Shown here: positions 17,403 through 25,448 of the stretch, one piece after another
Position numbering within the stretch: position 1 is the first letter of the stretch
Layout of the letters: each line of letters starts with the position of its first letter
Assembly (NCBI RefSeq): GCF_030269545.1
Contig: NZ_BSTN01000003.1
Span: 186,001 to 250,000 of the forward strand
Length of the DNA stretch: 64,000 nt
Source: Actinomadura sp. NBRC 104425
Lineage (GTDB): Bacteria > Actinomycetota > Actinomycetes > Streptosporangiales > Streptosporangiaceae
Direction: 5' to 3'
The notes under the pieces: generated by a model
The model's database searches: none
What the model saw: only the letters and a program-made list of their open reading frames with translations
Told to the model about the DNA's origin: nothing
Program-made: the position numbers and the translations under genes

Positions 17403-18334
17403 GCATCGACCTCCGGAACACTCGCCTCCGGCACTTTGACTCCCCCAATCATCAGGTCTTCCCGCAGACGCGCCGCGAATTCGGGCGAGGCGTCCGCCAG
17501 CGGCGCGCGGACGGTGCCGCCGGGCAGCCCCAGCAGGTTCAGCGCGGCCTTGACGGCGATGGCGCCCTGCGTGCGGGTCATGATCGCGGTGACGACGGGC
17601 AGCAGCCGGCGGTGGATCGCCAAAGCCCGTTCCCGGTCTCCGGCGAGGTACGCGTCGATCATCTCACGCAGGTCCGCGCCCACCACGTGGCCGATCACGC
17701 TGACGAACCCGGCGGCGCCCACCGCCAGCCAGGGCAGGTTGAGGGCGTCGTCGCCGGAGTAGAACACCAGCGGGCTGGCGGCCATCACCTGCGATCCGGC
17801 GAACAGGTCGCCCTTGGCGTCCTTGACCGCGAGGATGCGCGGGTGCTCGGCCAGGCGCAGCAGGGTGTCGGTGTGGATCGGCACTCCGGTGCGGCCCGGG
17901 ATGTCGTACAGCATCACCGGCAGATCGGTGGCGTCGGCCACCTCGGTGAAGTGCCGCAGCAGGCCCTCCTGCGGCGGCTTGTTGTAGTACGGCGTGACCA
18001 CCAGCAGGCCGTGCGCCCCGGCGGCCTCGGCCTGGCGGGCCAGCTCGGCGCTGTGCGCGGTGTCGTTGGTCCCGGCACCGGCGACGACCGTCGCGCGGTC
18101 GCCGACCGTCTCCACGACGATGCGTACCAGCCGCTGTTTCTCGGCATCGCCGGTGGTGGGCGACTCGCCGGTCGTCCCGTTGACGACCAGGCCGTCACAG
18201 CGCTGCTCATCGACCAGATGGGCCGCCAGCCGGGCGGCTCCGTCGTAGTCGACTCGGCCGTCGGGCAGGAAGGGGGTGACCATCGCGGTCAGCATCCGCC
18301 CGAACGGAGCGTCACTCGTTGTGCTGGGTGCCAT
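17399..18334 (-). CDS. dapA: 4-hydroxy-tetrahydrodipicolinate synthase
   Basis: 311 residues from ATG 18334. A TIM-barrel aldolase-type enzyme with NGTTGESPTT near residue 50, VVTPYYNKP with the catalytic Tyr, and the Schiff-base Lys in LAVKDAKGD near residue 168. It condenses pyruvate and aspartate semialdehyde in the diaminopimelate/lysine pathway. No good ribosome-binding site precedes the ATG, so it may be leaderless or lightly translated. Its usual neighbour dapB lies 14 kb away at 32.5 kb in this genome. Confidence 0.95.
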   Translation of the reverse strand: MAPSTTSDAPFGRMLTAMVTPFLPDGRVDYDGAARLAAHLVDEQRCDGLVVNGTTGESPTTGDAEKQRLVRIVVETVGDRATVVAGAGTNDTAHSAELARQAEAAGAHGLLVVTPYYNKPPQEGLLRHFTEVADATDLPVMLYDIPGRTGVPIHTDTLLRLAEHPRILAVKDAKGDLFAGSQVMAASPLVFYSGDDALNLPWLAVGAAGFVSVIGHVVGADLREMIDAYLAGDRERALAIHRRLLPVVTAIMTRTQGAIAVKAALNLLGLPGGTVRAPLADASPEFAARLREDLMIGGVKVPEASVPEVDA

Positions 18335-18463
18335 GCAACGAACGGTACCGCTACGGCGGGGCACCGTGGACCCGCAGGTCCCTCCACCCCGTGGGGGTGT
18401 CCGACCAGGCGCGTCCGGGCCGCGGCATCGCGGGCGGGGGACCGCCACGTGGGAGGACGTGGA

Positions 18464-18509
18464 AGAAGCCGTCGCCACACGCTCGGGGGTACGCGTGGCG
18501 ACGGCTTCT
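18464..18509. terminator. Long perfect hairpin in the 394-bp gap upstream of dapA
   Basis: Fifteen-base arms AGAAGCCGTCGCCAC (18464-18478) and its exact complement (18495-18509) flank a 16-base loop. The gap 18335-18728 holds no supported gene. The hairpin lies about 220 bp past the stop of the GH18-like gene and 130 bp upstream of dapA, so it may terminate the former or shape the dapA leader. No U-tract follows on either strand. Confidence 0.6.
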
Positions 18510-18728
18510 CTGACGCACATGTTTGCACGCGAACTACGCGTTCCGGGCCCAGTCCGGCCACTATCCGGACTCGATCGGATAACACGGAGATGTGGTACCG
18601 ACGACCGACGCCGGGACATGCCGCGAATCACGCGAATTTGATAACCGGTTGCGGGGTTTGCCCGCTACGGCCGATTCGCTCCCGGCGGGCTCGGCCGACG
18701 ACCCGCCGATGCGGCGAGGTCGCCTTGC

Positions 18729-19772
18729 CTAACCGCTAAGGTTCCCTGACGTTTCCGGCAGCCAACTCGCCCGGTAACGGGCCCATTCCCCGGCGTCGGT
18801 GGTCCACTCGGCGTAGATGCCCACCCCGTAGGGCCGCGCCGGCGGGCGTTCCAGCCCGTCCAGGCCGCGCCGCACCCCCCGCAGCGCCACCGGCAGGTCC
18901 TCGGCCCAGTCCATGAGCGGCCGGTACGTCGGGACGCCCATGAACACCGTCGTGCGGTCGCCGATCAGCTCCAGGGTGCGCCGGGTGTGGCGGGCGAAAT
19001 GCCACCCCGCCAGCGACTCGGTCGGCAGCGACACGTCATAGGTCATGATCGCCACCTGGTCGGCCCGGTCGGCGACGGCTCGCAGGTACTCCTCGGTCGG
19101 CCGCGGTGGGTAGTGCACGGTCCCGTGACGCGGAAGGAGCCTCTTGTAGACGGGCTGCGCCGCGTCCACCAGCGTCGGCTGCTCCAGCGCCACCGACAGC
19201 ACCCGGCCGCGGGCCCGGGTCAGCTCGCGGGTGCTCTCCAGCAGGTCGAGGAACGCGCCGTCGTCCGGGTAGACGGGTTCGAAGTCGTAGTGGATGCCGT
19301 CGAACCCCAGGTCCAAAAAGATCCGGTCGGTGTCCAGCACGCGTGCGCGCACGGCCGGGTCGTCCAGGTCGGTGATGCCGTGCCCGTCCACCTTGCGGAT
19401 CTGCCCCAGGTACGCCTGGGCGCGCACCCCCGGCGCGTACCGCCGCATCGCCTCGATGAGCTTCCCCGCGTTGCGGTACTTGGCGGGCGGCACCGTGCCG
19501 TCGGCCTCGAACGGCCCGGCGTGGAAGAACACGTCGGTGATCCGGTTCTCCCGCAGCAGCCGCGCCAGGTCGCGGTACTCCTGCTCGGTGTGCGGCTCCC
19601 CCACCCACTGGTGCCGCGCCCACAACCCGTTGACCAGTGTGCCCCGCGCCCTGGGCTCGGGCTGCCACCACGTCCACGCCCCCGCGATCACCAGGGCCAC
19701 CAACCCCAGCACATAGGCAACCCCCCACAACACCACCCTCAACCCCCGCCGCACAGACACACCCCTAACCAA
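18729..19772 (-). CDS. Membrane-anchored GH18-like TIM-barrel protein, function unknown
   Basis: 347 residues from ATG 19772. An N-terminal positively charged stretch and one transmembrane helix (about 12-34) anchor an extracytoplasmic domain. Within it, LDLGFDGIHYDFEP near residue 160 resembles the DxxDxDxE active-site strand of family 18 glycoside hydrolases, with DFE in place of DxE. Later strands contain QVAIMTYDVSLP and GVPTYRP, as in GH18 barrels. It may act on cell-wall or extracellular glycans, or be a non-catalytic barrel. Its 5' region is strikingly C/A-rich on the plus strand. Confidence 0.65.
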   Translation of the reverse strand: MVRGVSVRRGLRVVLWGVAYVLGLVALVIAGAWTWWQPEPRARGTLVNGLWARHQWVGEPHTEQEYRDLARLLRENRITDVFFHAGPFEADGTVPPAKYRNAGKLIEAMRRYAPGVRAQAYLGQIRKVDGHGITDLDDPAVRARVLDTDRIFLDLGFDGIHYDFEPVYPDDGAFLDLLESTRELTRARGRVLSVALEQPTLVDAAQPVYKRLLPRHGTVHYPPRPTEEYLRAVADRADQVAIMTYDVSLPTESLAGWHFARHTRRTLELIGDRTTVFMGVPTYRPLMDWAEDLPVALRGVRRGLDGLERPPARPYGVGIYAEWTTDAGEWARYRASWLPETSGNLSG

Positions 19773-19858
19773 GGACGATCTCCAACAAGCCCCACCCCAT
19801 CACACAACCAAGACTTCCAACGCGAACCCGCACAAACGAGCCAAACGACGGCGCCCGC

Positions 19859-20191
19859 TCAACTTCCGCCACCGGCAGGCGGCCCCGCACCAGGGGCCGC
19901 CTCGTCGGCGAGATCCACGACGCGGTCGAGCGTCGCCGCGATCAGCGGCCCGGCCCGGTCGAACCATGCGCCGCGGCAGATCGGAATCGGGTACAGCGTC
20001 GCCGCCCATTGCCACCAGACCCAGCCGTCGCGCCGCAGCGGCGCCAGGGCGAGCGGCGGCAACGGCGCCCGCAGCCGCCGACCGTCGGCCGGAGCGATCT
20101 CGAAGACACCGCCGCCCAGGTCATACAGCCGCCACCCGCGACACCTCAGGTAACGGCGCAGGAGCATGACGCCCACACTCGTCATCGCCAT
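19859..20191 (-). CDS. Small conserved-looking protein of unknown function
   Basis: 110 residues from ATG 20191; a second ATG at 20185 overlaps the upstream stop as ATGA and may be the true start. The protein has a basic N-terminus, a Trp-rich centre (DGWVWWQWAATLYPIPICRG) and no recognised domain. It is coupled to the next minus-strand gene, so the two products probably act together. Neither has an assignable role; both lie back to back with the SLOG/XRE genes. Confidence 0.5.
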   Translation of the reverse strand: MAMTSVGVMLLRRYLRCRGWRLYDLGGGVFEIAPADGRRLRAPLPPLALAPLRRDGWVWWQWAATLYPIPICRGAWFDRAGPLIAATLDRVVDLADEAAPGAGPPAGGGS

Positions 20192-20472
20192 GCTCCACCG
20201 CCTCCCGCAGGCTCACCCGGCGGCCTGGGGTCGGCGCCGTGAACGTTGGGGGACGGCCACGCCTGCCCACGGACACCGGCGATCTGCTCTCCGATGTGCG
20301 CGGGAGTACGGCCCATGTACAAGCGCCCGTCGTGCAGCGCCCACCAGTGCCGCGTGTAGACGCCGAACCACACCTGGACACCGGGGAAGTAGTGCACCAG
20401 CGCCGCGATCTCAGCCCGCCGCGCCGCAGCGTCCTGACGGGAGGTGGCAGACTTGTCGAATGGGGCGTTCAT
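20182..20472 (-). CDS. Small protein of unknown function
   Basis: 96 residues from ATG 20472, overlapping the following small gene. Its centre (ALVHYFPGVQVWFGVYTRHWWALHDGRLY by position about 25-55) is rich in Trp, Tyr and His and looks like a compact beta-rich domain, while the ends are polar and probably disordered. No family was recognised. It is transcribed away from the SLOG-fold gene, and the 66-bp gap between them contains a palindrome. Confidence 0.5.
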   Translation of the reverse strand: MNAPFDKSATSRQDAAARRAEIAALVHYFPGVQVWFGVYTRHWWALHDGRLYMGRTPAHIGEQIAGVRGQAWPSPNVHGADPRPPGEPAGGGGAWR

Positions 20473-20506
20473 ACCGCTCAGTGAATCGGCGGCTGCGGTG
20501 CGTCAA

Positions 20507-20525
20507 CAGATGACATCTGATGACA
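20507..20525. promoter_or_regulatory. Candidate operator between divergent small gene and SLOG gene
   Basis: CAGATGACATCTG at 20507-20519 is a perfect odd-centred palindrome, followed by a second GATGACA at 20519-20525, ten bases after the first. It lies in the 66-bp divergent gap, where a regulator could control both directions. The XRE/TPR protein downstream is the obvious candidate. Confidence 0.45.
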
Positions 20526-20538
20526 CGGGGAGCGCACG

Positions 20539-21000
20539 GTGCCGCAGGCGATGACGATCACGGGGACGCGGTCCACCGGCCACCGCGCCGCTCACGAGTA
20601 CCGGGCGCTGTTCGAGGAGTACGTCCGCCCGTTCGCGCGCCGCGGCGCCCGCTTCCATCTCGGCGGCGCGAAGGGCATCGATTCGCTGGCGCTGCTGTGG
20701 CTGGCGGACGAGACCGAGGCCGACCTCATCGTCGCCGTCCCGGCGAAGCTCGCCGACCAGCCGCCCGCAGCCCGGGATGCCGTCGCGGCCGCCCGCGCCG
20801 CCGGACGCCTCGGTGAACTGGTGGAACTGGGCGGCGAGCCGCGCACGCCGGGTTACCACGCCCGCAACCGCTGGATGGTGGACCGCAGCGATTTCGTGAT
20901 CGGGTTTCCCCGCGCGGGCGCCGACGCGAGCAGCGGCACGGCCTACACGCTCGCCTATGCGGCCGAGCGGGGACTTCCACGCCTGATCGTGCCCATTTGA
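20539..21000 (+). CDS. SLOG-fold (DprA/LOG-like Rossmann) protein
   Basis: 153 residues from GTG 20539, preceded by GGGGAG six bases upstream. The fold signatures are TGTRSTG near the start, LGGAKGIDSLALLWL near residue 48, matching the glycine-rich nucleotide-phosphate loop of DprA/SLOG proteins, and NRWMVDRSDFVIGFP near residue 110. SLOG proteins bind nucleotides or nucleotide-derived signals; several are sensors in stress or defence modules. There is no DprA winged-helix or DNA-binding extension. It is followed 25 bp later by an XRE/TPR regulator, suggesting a sensor-regulator pair. Substrate unknown. Confidence 0.7.
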   Translation: MPQAMTITGTRSTGHRAAHEYRALFEEYVRPFARRGARFHLGGAKGIDSLALLWLADETEADLIVAVPAKLADQPPAARDAVAAARAAGRLGELVELGGEPRTPGYHARNRWMVDRSDFVIGFPRAGADASSGTAYTLAYAAERGLPRLIVPI

Positions 21001-21025
21001 TCACGATCGGTGATGTACTGCCGGT

Positions 21026-22402
21026 GTGAGCACCGACAAGCAGCAGGGCGCGCGAACCCTCCGCCGCCTCCGCGAGGCCCGCGGCATGTCCTGGGGCGAC
21101 CTGGCGGCCGAACTGCGCTCCCTGGCGACCCGGCTGCGCTTCGCCCGCATCGCCGCGGCCCAACCCGCGAGCATCAAACGCACGATCGCCCGCTGGGAGG
21201 CGGGAGAGCACCCGCCCGACGAGCGCTACCAAGTGCTACTCGCCCACCTGTACGCCCGCACGCCTCTCGGAGCCGTCGCCCTGGGCTCGGGCTCGGACTT
21301 CCAGGAGCTGCTGGCGGCACTGTCGTCGCTGGGCGTGGAACGGGACCGGCTGGACGAGTTGGCCGCCTCCACGGCGGCGGCGGTCACCGAGTCCGGGACG
21401 AGCCTTCTGGCGTTCCTCGGTACGCGCCTGCGGCGGCATCTCGCCGCGGCCCTCGCCCGTCCGGAGACCGCCGACCTGCCGCTGCTCGATGAGCTCGACG
21501 TCGCCACCGCAGCGGTCGACGCGCAGGTCGGCTCGGTGCCGTTCGTGCGTCTGCACCTGAGCCACGCCGCGGTGGTCGACGCCTGCCGGCGCCTTCTGGC
21601 CGGTGAGCAGCCGCCGACCGTGCGGGCACGGCTCCGCCGGGTCGCGGGCACCGCGTACGCCCTGGCGGCCCGGCTGGCGTTCGAGACCCATGACGACGGC
21701 GCGGCCCTCGCGCTCTACGAGCAGGCGGTGAGCACCACCTGCGGTGCGGACCCGTCCCACCGAGCGCTCATCCGCACCGGCCAGACGATGGTCGTCTACT
21801 ACGCCACCGGCGACATCGCCAGGGCCCGGCGCCTCGCCGATACCGCTGTGGCGGACGCGTGCAGCGGCCCGAGTCGGCTGGTACGGGCACGGGCACACGC
21901 ACTCCAGGCGGAGATGGCCGCGCGTAGCACTCCTCCCCTGCACCGCCACGCACGGGCCGCGCTGCGCCTGGCTTGGTGCGATCTCGACACCGACACCTCC
22001 GACGATCCCATGGGCGGGACGTTCTCCAAAGGACGGCTGGAGGGCTTCGAAGGCGTCTGCGGTCTGTTCCTGGGCGAGGCCGAGGCTGCCGAGGAGCGGC
22101 TCGGCCGGGCGGCGCGGGCGCTCGGGGGATCGCGGGGAAGCGTCCAGCGCGCGATCGTGCTGGCCGACCGGGCGTTGGCCACATTGCGTAGCGGAGGTCC
22201 GGGGGCGGCGGAGACGGCGGCCGGACAGTTGCACGAATGCGTGGAGCTCGCGGCCGCCACGCGGGGCAGGGTGCCCGCGTGGCGGCTGCGGCAGGCGCGG
22301 CAGGAGCTGCGGCCGTGGCGGTCCGAGCCGTTCGTCACCGAACTCGACGACCACATCCACACGGCCCTCGTCGGGCTGCCCAGCGCGCGTCGACGGGAGT
22401 GA
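21026..22402 (+). CDS. XRE-family regulator with TPR-like repeat domain
   Basis: 458 residues from GTG 21026. A helix-turn-helix lies at residues 10-70 (LREARGMSWGDLAAELRS, ending IARWEAGEHPPDERYQ), then about 370 residues of degenerate Ala/Leu-rich helical repeats resembling tetratricopeptide repeats (for example DGAALALYEQAVSTT and GDIARARRLADTAV). Such HTH-TPR proteins are common in actinomycetes, often paired with a small partner gene and used as peptide- or protein-responsive regulators. ATCAC-N5-GTGAT at 21000-21014 sits just ahead of the start. Partner and regulon unknown. Confidence 0.8.
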   Translation: MSTDKQQGARTLRRLREARGMSWGDLAAELRSLATRLRFARIAAAQPASIKRTIARWEAGEHPPDERYQVLLAHLYARTPLGAVALGSGSDFQELLAALSSLGVERDRLDELAASTAAAVTESGTSLLAFLGTRLRRHLAAALARPETADLPLLDELDVATAAVDAQVGSVPFVRLHLSHAAVVDACRRLLAGEQPPTVRARLRRVAGTAYALAARLAFETHDDGAALALYEQAVSTTCGADPSHRALIRTGQTMVVYYATGDIARARRLADTAVADACSGPSRLVRARAHALQAEMAARSTPPLHRHARAALRLAWCDLDTDTSDDPMGGTFSKGRLEGFEGVCGLFLGEAEAAEERLGRAARALGGSRGSVQRAIVLADRALATLRSGGPGAAETAAGQLHECVELAAATRGRVPAWRLRQARQELRPWRSEPFVTELDDHIHTALVGLPSARRRE

Positions 22403-22419
22403 TGAGAGCGGCGGTGTGG

Positions 22420-23373
22420 TCACCTTGGTGTGGGGGTTGTTGGGGTGGGGGTGTGGTTGGTGGGGGTTGTTGTTGAGCGGATGCGGGTGCGTTGGGTCAG
22501 GGCCACGCAGACCAGGACGGCGACCGCTGCCAGCAGGGTGAGGGCGTCGATCAGTTCGCCCAGGAGGATGCCCGACCACAGCAGGGTCAGGACGGGCTGG
22601 GCCAGCTGGAGCTGGCTGGCGCGGGCGATGCCGGCCCGGGCCAGGCCCTCGTACCAGGCGAAGAAGCCCAGGTAGGCGGAGAACAGGGCAACGTATCCGA
22701 ATCCGGTGGCGGTGCGGAGCGTCCAGTCGGGGTCGGTGGTGGCCAGCAGGTAGGCGGTCACGGGGAAGGTGATCGGCGCGTAGATCACGGTGGCCCAGGA
22801 GATGACGCGCCAGCCGGCCATGTCGCGGGCCAGGCGGCCGCCCTCGGCGTAGCCGATCGCGGCGGAGACCAGCGCGCCGAACAGCAGCAGGTCGGCGGGG
22901 GTGAGGCGGCCGGCGCCGCGGGCGATCGCGAACGCGGTGACGCAGGCGGCCCCGGCGCCGCCGGCCAGCCAGAACGCCGGGGACGGCCGTTCGCCGGCGC
23001 GCAGCACGCCGGCCACGGCGGTGGCGGCGGGCAGCAGGCCGATCACGACGGCCGAGTGCGCGGACGAGGCGCCGTGGTCCAGGGCGAGCGTGGACAGCAC
23101 CGGGAAGCCGAAGATGACGCCGCCGCCGACCGCCAGCAGGGCGGGCCACTGGTCGCGGCGGGGCGGGCGGGCGCGCACCGCGGCGAGCGCGAACACCGCG
23201 AGCACGGCGGCCGCGGCGGAGCGGCCGATGCCGATCAGGTAGGGGTCGAGCCCCTCCAGCGCGTAGACGGTGCTCGGGAAGGTGAACGAGTAGATCAGCA
23301 CGCCGAGCCCGGCCAGGCCCAGGCCGCGCGGCACTATCGACACCGGGTCAGTAGCGCTATCCTTATATCTCAT
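22420..23373 (-). CDS. EamA/DMT-family transporter
   Basis: About 317 residues if started at ATG 23373; GTG 23343 is a plausible alternative giving 307 and leaving the operator in the leader. Ten hydrophobic helices form two EamA repeats, typical of drug/metabolite exporters. It diverges from a MocR-family gene whose ATG shares the same CATG, an arrangement common for MocR-controlled exporters. The last 25 residues are a Thr/Pro/Arg tail encoded by a G-rich tract on the plus strand (22422-22480). Cargo is unknown, possibly an amino acid, vitamin or toxic metabolite. Confidence 0.85.
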   Translation of the reverse strand: MRYKDSATDPVSIVPRGLGLAGLGVLIYSFTFPSTVYALEGLDPYLIGIGRSAAAAVLAVFALAAVRARPPRRDQWPALLAVGGGVIFGFPVLSTLALDHGASSAHSAVVIGLLPAATAVAGVLRAGERPSPAFWLAGGAGAACVTAFAIARGAGRLTPADLLLFGALVSAAIGYAEGGRLARDMAGWRVISWATVIYAPITFPVTAYLLATTDPDWTLRTATGFGYVALFSAYLGFFAWYEGLARAGIARASQLQLAQPVLTLLWSGILLGELIDALTLLAAVAVLVCVALTQRTRIRSTTTPTNHTPTPTTPTPR

Positions 23374-23386
23374 GCAAAAGGATAGC
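23356..23386. promoter_or_regulatory. Inverted repeat over the shared start of eamA-like and mocR-like genes
   Basis: GCTATCCTT at 23356-23364 and AAGGATAGC at 23378-23386 are perfect nine-base inverted arms with a 13-base spacer. The spacer holds the CATG used as start by both divergent genes. MocR regulators bind such ATCCTT-type half-sites, so this is probably a joint operator for autorepression and exporter control. Confidence 0.65.
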
Positions 23387-24769
23387 AGTGCGGCGGCCTT
23401 GGCCGAGGTCCTGCGTGCCGAGGCGCGGCGGCTGCGGCCCGGTACCCGGCTGCCGTCCAGCCGCGTCCTGGTCGCACGGCACAAGGTCAGCCCCGTCACG
23501 GTGGCGCGGGCGCTCGGACTGCTCGCCGCCGAAGGGGTGGTGGTGACCCGCCCGGGCAGCGGTACCTTCGTGGCCGAGCGTCCGGCGAAGGCGCCCGGGC
23601 CCGCCGACCACGGCTGGCAGGCGGTCGCGCTCGGCGACCGGTCGATCGAGGCGGGCGGCGTGGCGTGGCTGCTGGAGCCGCCGCGCGAGGGCGTGGTGCC
23701 GCTCAGCGGCGGTTATCTGCATCCGGTGCTGCAGCCGGCGCGCGCCATCGCCGCGGCGGCGGCGCGAGCGGCCCGGCGTCCGGCCGCCTGGGAGACGCCG
23801 CCGCTGGGCGGGGTGCCGGAGCTGCGCGCCTGGTTCGCCCGCACGGTCGGCGGCGACGTCACCCCCGCCGACGTGCTGATCACCTCGGGCGGGCAGCAGT
23901 CGATCACGACGGTGCTGCGGGCGCTGCTGCCGCCGGGCGCACCGCTGCTGGTCGAGTCGCCGACCTACGTGGGCGCCACGGCCGTCGCGCGGGCGAGCGG
24001 GCTGCACCCGGTGCCGGTCCCGGTGGACGCCGACGGGGTGCGTCCCGACCTGCTCGCCGAGGCGTTCGCGATGACCGGCGCCCGCGCGCTGTACTGCCAG
24101 CCGACCTTCCACAACCCGACCGGCGCGGTGCTGGCCGCCGAGCGCCGCGCCCAGGTGCTGGCGGTGGCGCGGGCGGCGGGCGCGTTCGTGGTCGAGGACG
24201 ACTTCGCCCGCCTGCTGGGGATCCAGCCGGGCCCGCCGCCGCTGGTCACCCAGGACGCCGACGGCCGCGTCGTGCACATCGCCTCGCTCACCAAGGCCAC
24301 CGCGCCGAGCCTGCGGGTCAGCGCCGTGATCGCCCGCGGCCCGGTGGCCGAGCGGATCCGCGCCACCCAGCTGGTCGAGGGGTTCTTCCCGGCCCGGCCG
24401 CTGCAGGAGACGCTGCTGGAGCTGGTCAGCTCCCCGGGCTGGCCGCGCCACCTGCGCGCCGTGCGCACCGCCCTGAAGGCCCGGCGGGACGCGCTGCTCG
24501 CCGCGCTCGGCCGGGAGCTGCCGGAGCTGCGGGTCAACCGCCCGTCCGGCGGCTTCCACCTGTGGGCGCGGCTGCCGGACGGGACGAGCGATGTCGAGCT
24601 GGCCGACGCGGCGCTGCAGGGAGGCGTGCTGGTGAGCGCGGGACGGCCGTTCTTCCCCGCCGAGCCGTCCGGGCCCCACCTGCGGCTCAGCTATGCCGCG
24701 GCCGCGTCCGAGGCGGAACTGGCCGAGGGCGTCCGCCGCCTGGCGGCCGCCCTGCACACCGCGGGCTGA
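23372..24769 (+). CDS. MocR-family regulator (GntR HTH fused to aminotransferase-like domain)
   Basis: 465 residues. A GntR-type winged helix occupies residues 1-75 (AEARRLRPGTRLPSSRVLVA, ending RPGSGTFVAE). The rest is a fold-type I aminotransferase-like domain with the PLP lysine in SLTKATAPSLR near residue 308, Asp in VEDDFARLL, and YCQPTFHNPTG. Members sense pyridoxal phosphate or amino-acid-PLP adducts. It is divergent from an EamA exporter and its start codon lies inside a nine-base inverted repeat, predicting direct control of both genes. Confidence 0.92.
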   Translation: MQKDSSAAALAEVLRAEARRLRPGTRLPSSRVLVARHKVSPVTVARALGLLAAEGVVVTRPGSGTFVAERPAKAPGPADHGWQAVALGDRSIEAGGVAWLLEPPREGVVPLSGGYLHPVLQPARAIAAAAARAARRPAAWETPPLGGVPELRAWFARTVGGDVTPADVLITSGGQQSITTVLRALLPPGAPLLVESPTYVGATAVARASGLHPVPVPVDADGVRPDLLAEAFAMTGARALYCQPTFHNPTGAVLAAERRAQVLAVARAAGAFVVEDDFARLLGIQPGPPPLVTQDADGRVVHIASLTKATAPSLRVSAVIARGPVAERIRATQLVEGFFPARPLQETLLELVSSPGWPRHLRAVRTALKARRDALLAALGRELPELRVNRPSGGFHLWARLPDGTSDVELADAALQGGVLVSAGRPFFPAEPSGPHLRLSYAAAASEAELAEGVRRLAAALHTAG

Positions 24770-24842
24770 CACCGGGCGACCGGTCGATCACGGTCACCGG
24801 CGTCCGCCCTGGTAGCCTCGGCCGCGGAGGGCAGGAGAGAAG

Positions 24843-25412
24843 ATGGCCGAGATGCGAGCCGCGGAATCCGGCCCGGCCCTGCTGCTGCGGGACTTCGTCA
24901 ACACGCTCGACGTCGAACGCGGCGTCGACCGGCTCGGCACGCCCGGCGAGCTGGCGCACTGGCTGGAGGGCCGCGGACTGGTCGCGGGCCCGGCGCGGGC
25001 GACCGGGCAGGACCTCGCCGCCGCCGTCACCCTGCGCGAGGGCCTGCGCGCCGCCATGCTCGCCCACCACTCCTCCGCCGCCGGCCGGCCGCCCGCGGAG
25101 CTGGAGGGGGTGCTGGAGCGGCTGCCGCTGCGGATCTCGCTGGCCGACGGGCGGCCCGTGCTCGTGCCGGTCGGGTGCGGCGTGGCGGCCGGGCTGGCGC
25201 GGATCGCGGCGGCGGTCGCGGCGGCCGCGGCGGACGGCACCTGGCCCCGGCTGAAGGTCTGCCGGCAGGACACGTGCCTGTGGGCGTTCCTCGACACGTC
25301 CAAGAACCGCTCCCGCGCGTGGTGCTCCATGCGGGTGTGCGGCAACCGCACCAAGACCCGCGCCTACCGGGCGCGCCGCCGCGCCGCGACCGCGCAGGCC
25401 CCGCAGCGGTAG
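24843..25412 (+). CDS. CGNR zinc-finger (ABATE domain) regulator
   Basis: 189 residues starting at ATG 24843 with GGAGAGAAG-like bases upstream. The N-terminal ABATE domain (LLLRDFVNTLDVERGVD) is followed by a C-terminal CGNR zinc finger near residues 140-175 (CRQDTC, then WCSMRVCGNRTKTRAYR). CGNR proteins are probable DNA-binding regulators found beside stress or transport genes. Here it leads a plus-strand run with a GNAT and an MFS exporter, which it may control. Confidence 0.85.
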   Translation: MAEMRAAESGPALLLRDFVNTLDVERGVDRLGTPGELAHWLEGRGLVAGPARATGQDLAAAVTLREGLRAAMLAHHSSAAGRPPAELEGVLERLPLRISLADGRPVLVPVGCGVAAGLARIAAAVAAAAADGTWPRLKVCRQDTCLWAFLDTSKNRSRAWCSMRVCGNRTKTRAYRARRRAATAQAPQR

Positions 25413-25448
25413 CGTGGTCGCGTACGCGCGAGGAGAGGACGGAACGCC

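Noticed and set aside
19859..20472. The two small genes read as a toxin-antitoxin pair
   Set aside because: Overlap and size fit, but no toxin or antitoxin fold was recognised, and the nearby HTH protein is on the other strand. Kept as unknown.
20450..20475. LexA-like TCGAA...TTCA dyad at the start of the small 20472 gene
   Set aside because: Arms and spacing do not fit the actinobacterial SOS box, and it lies in coding sequence.
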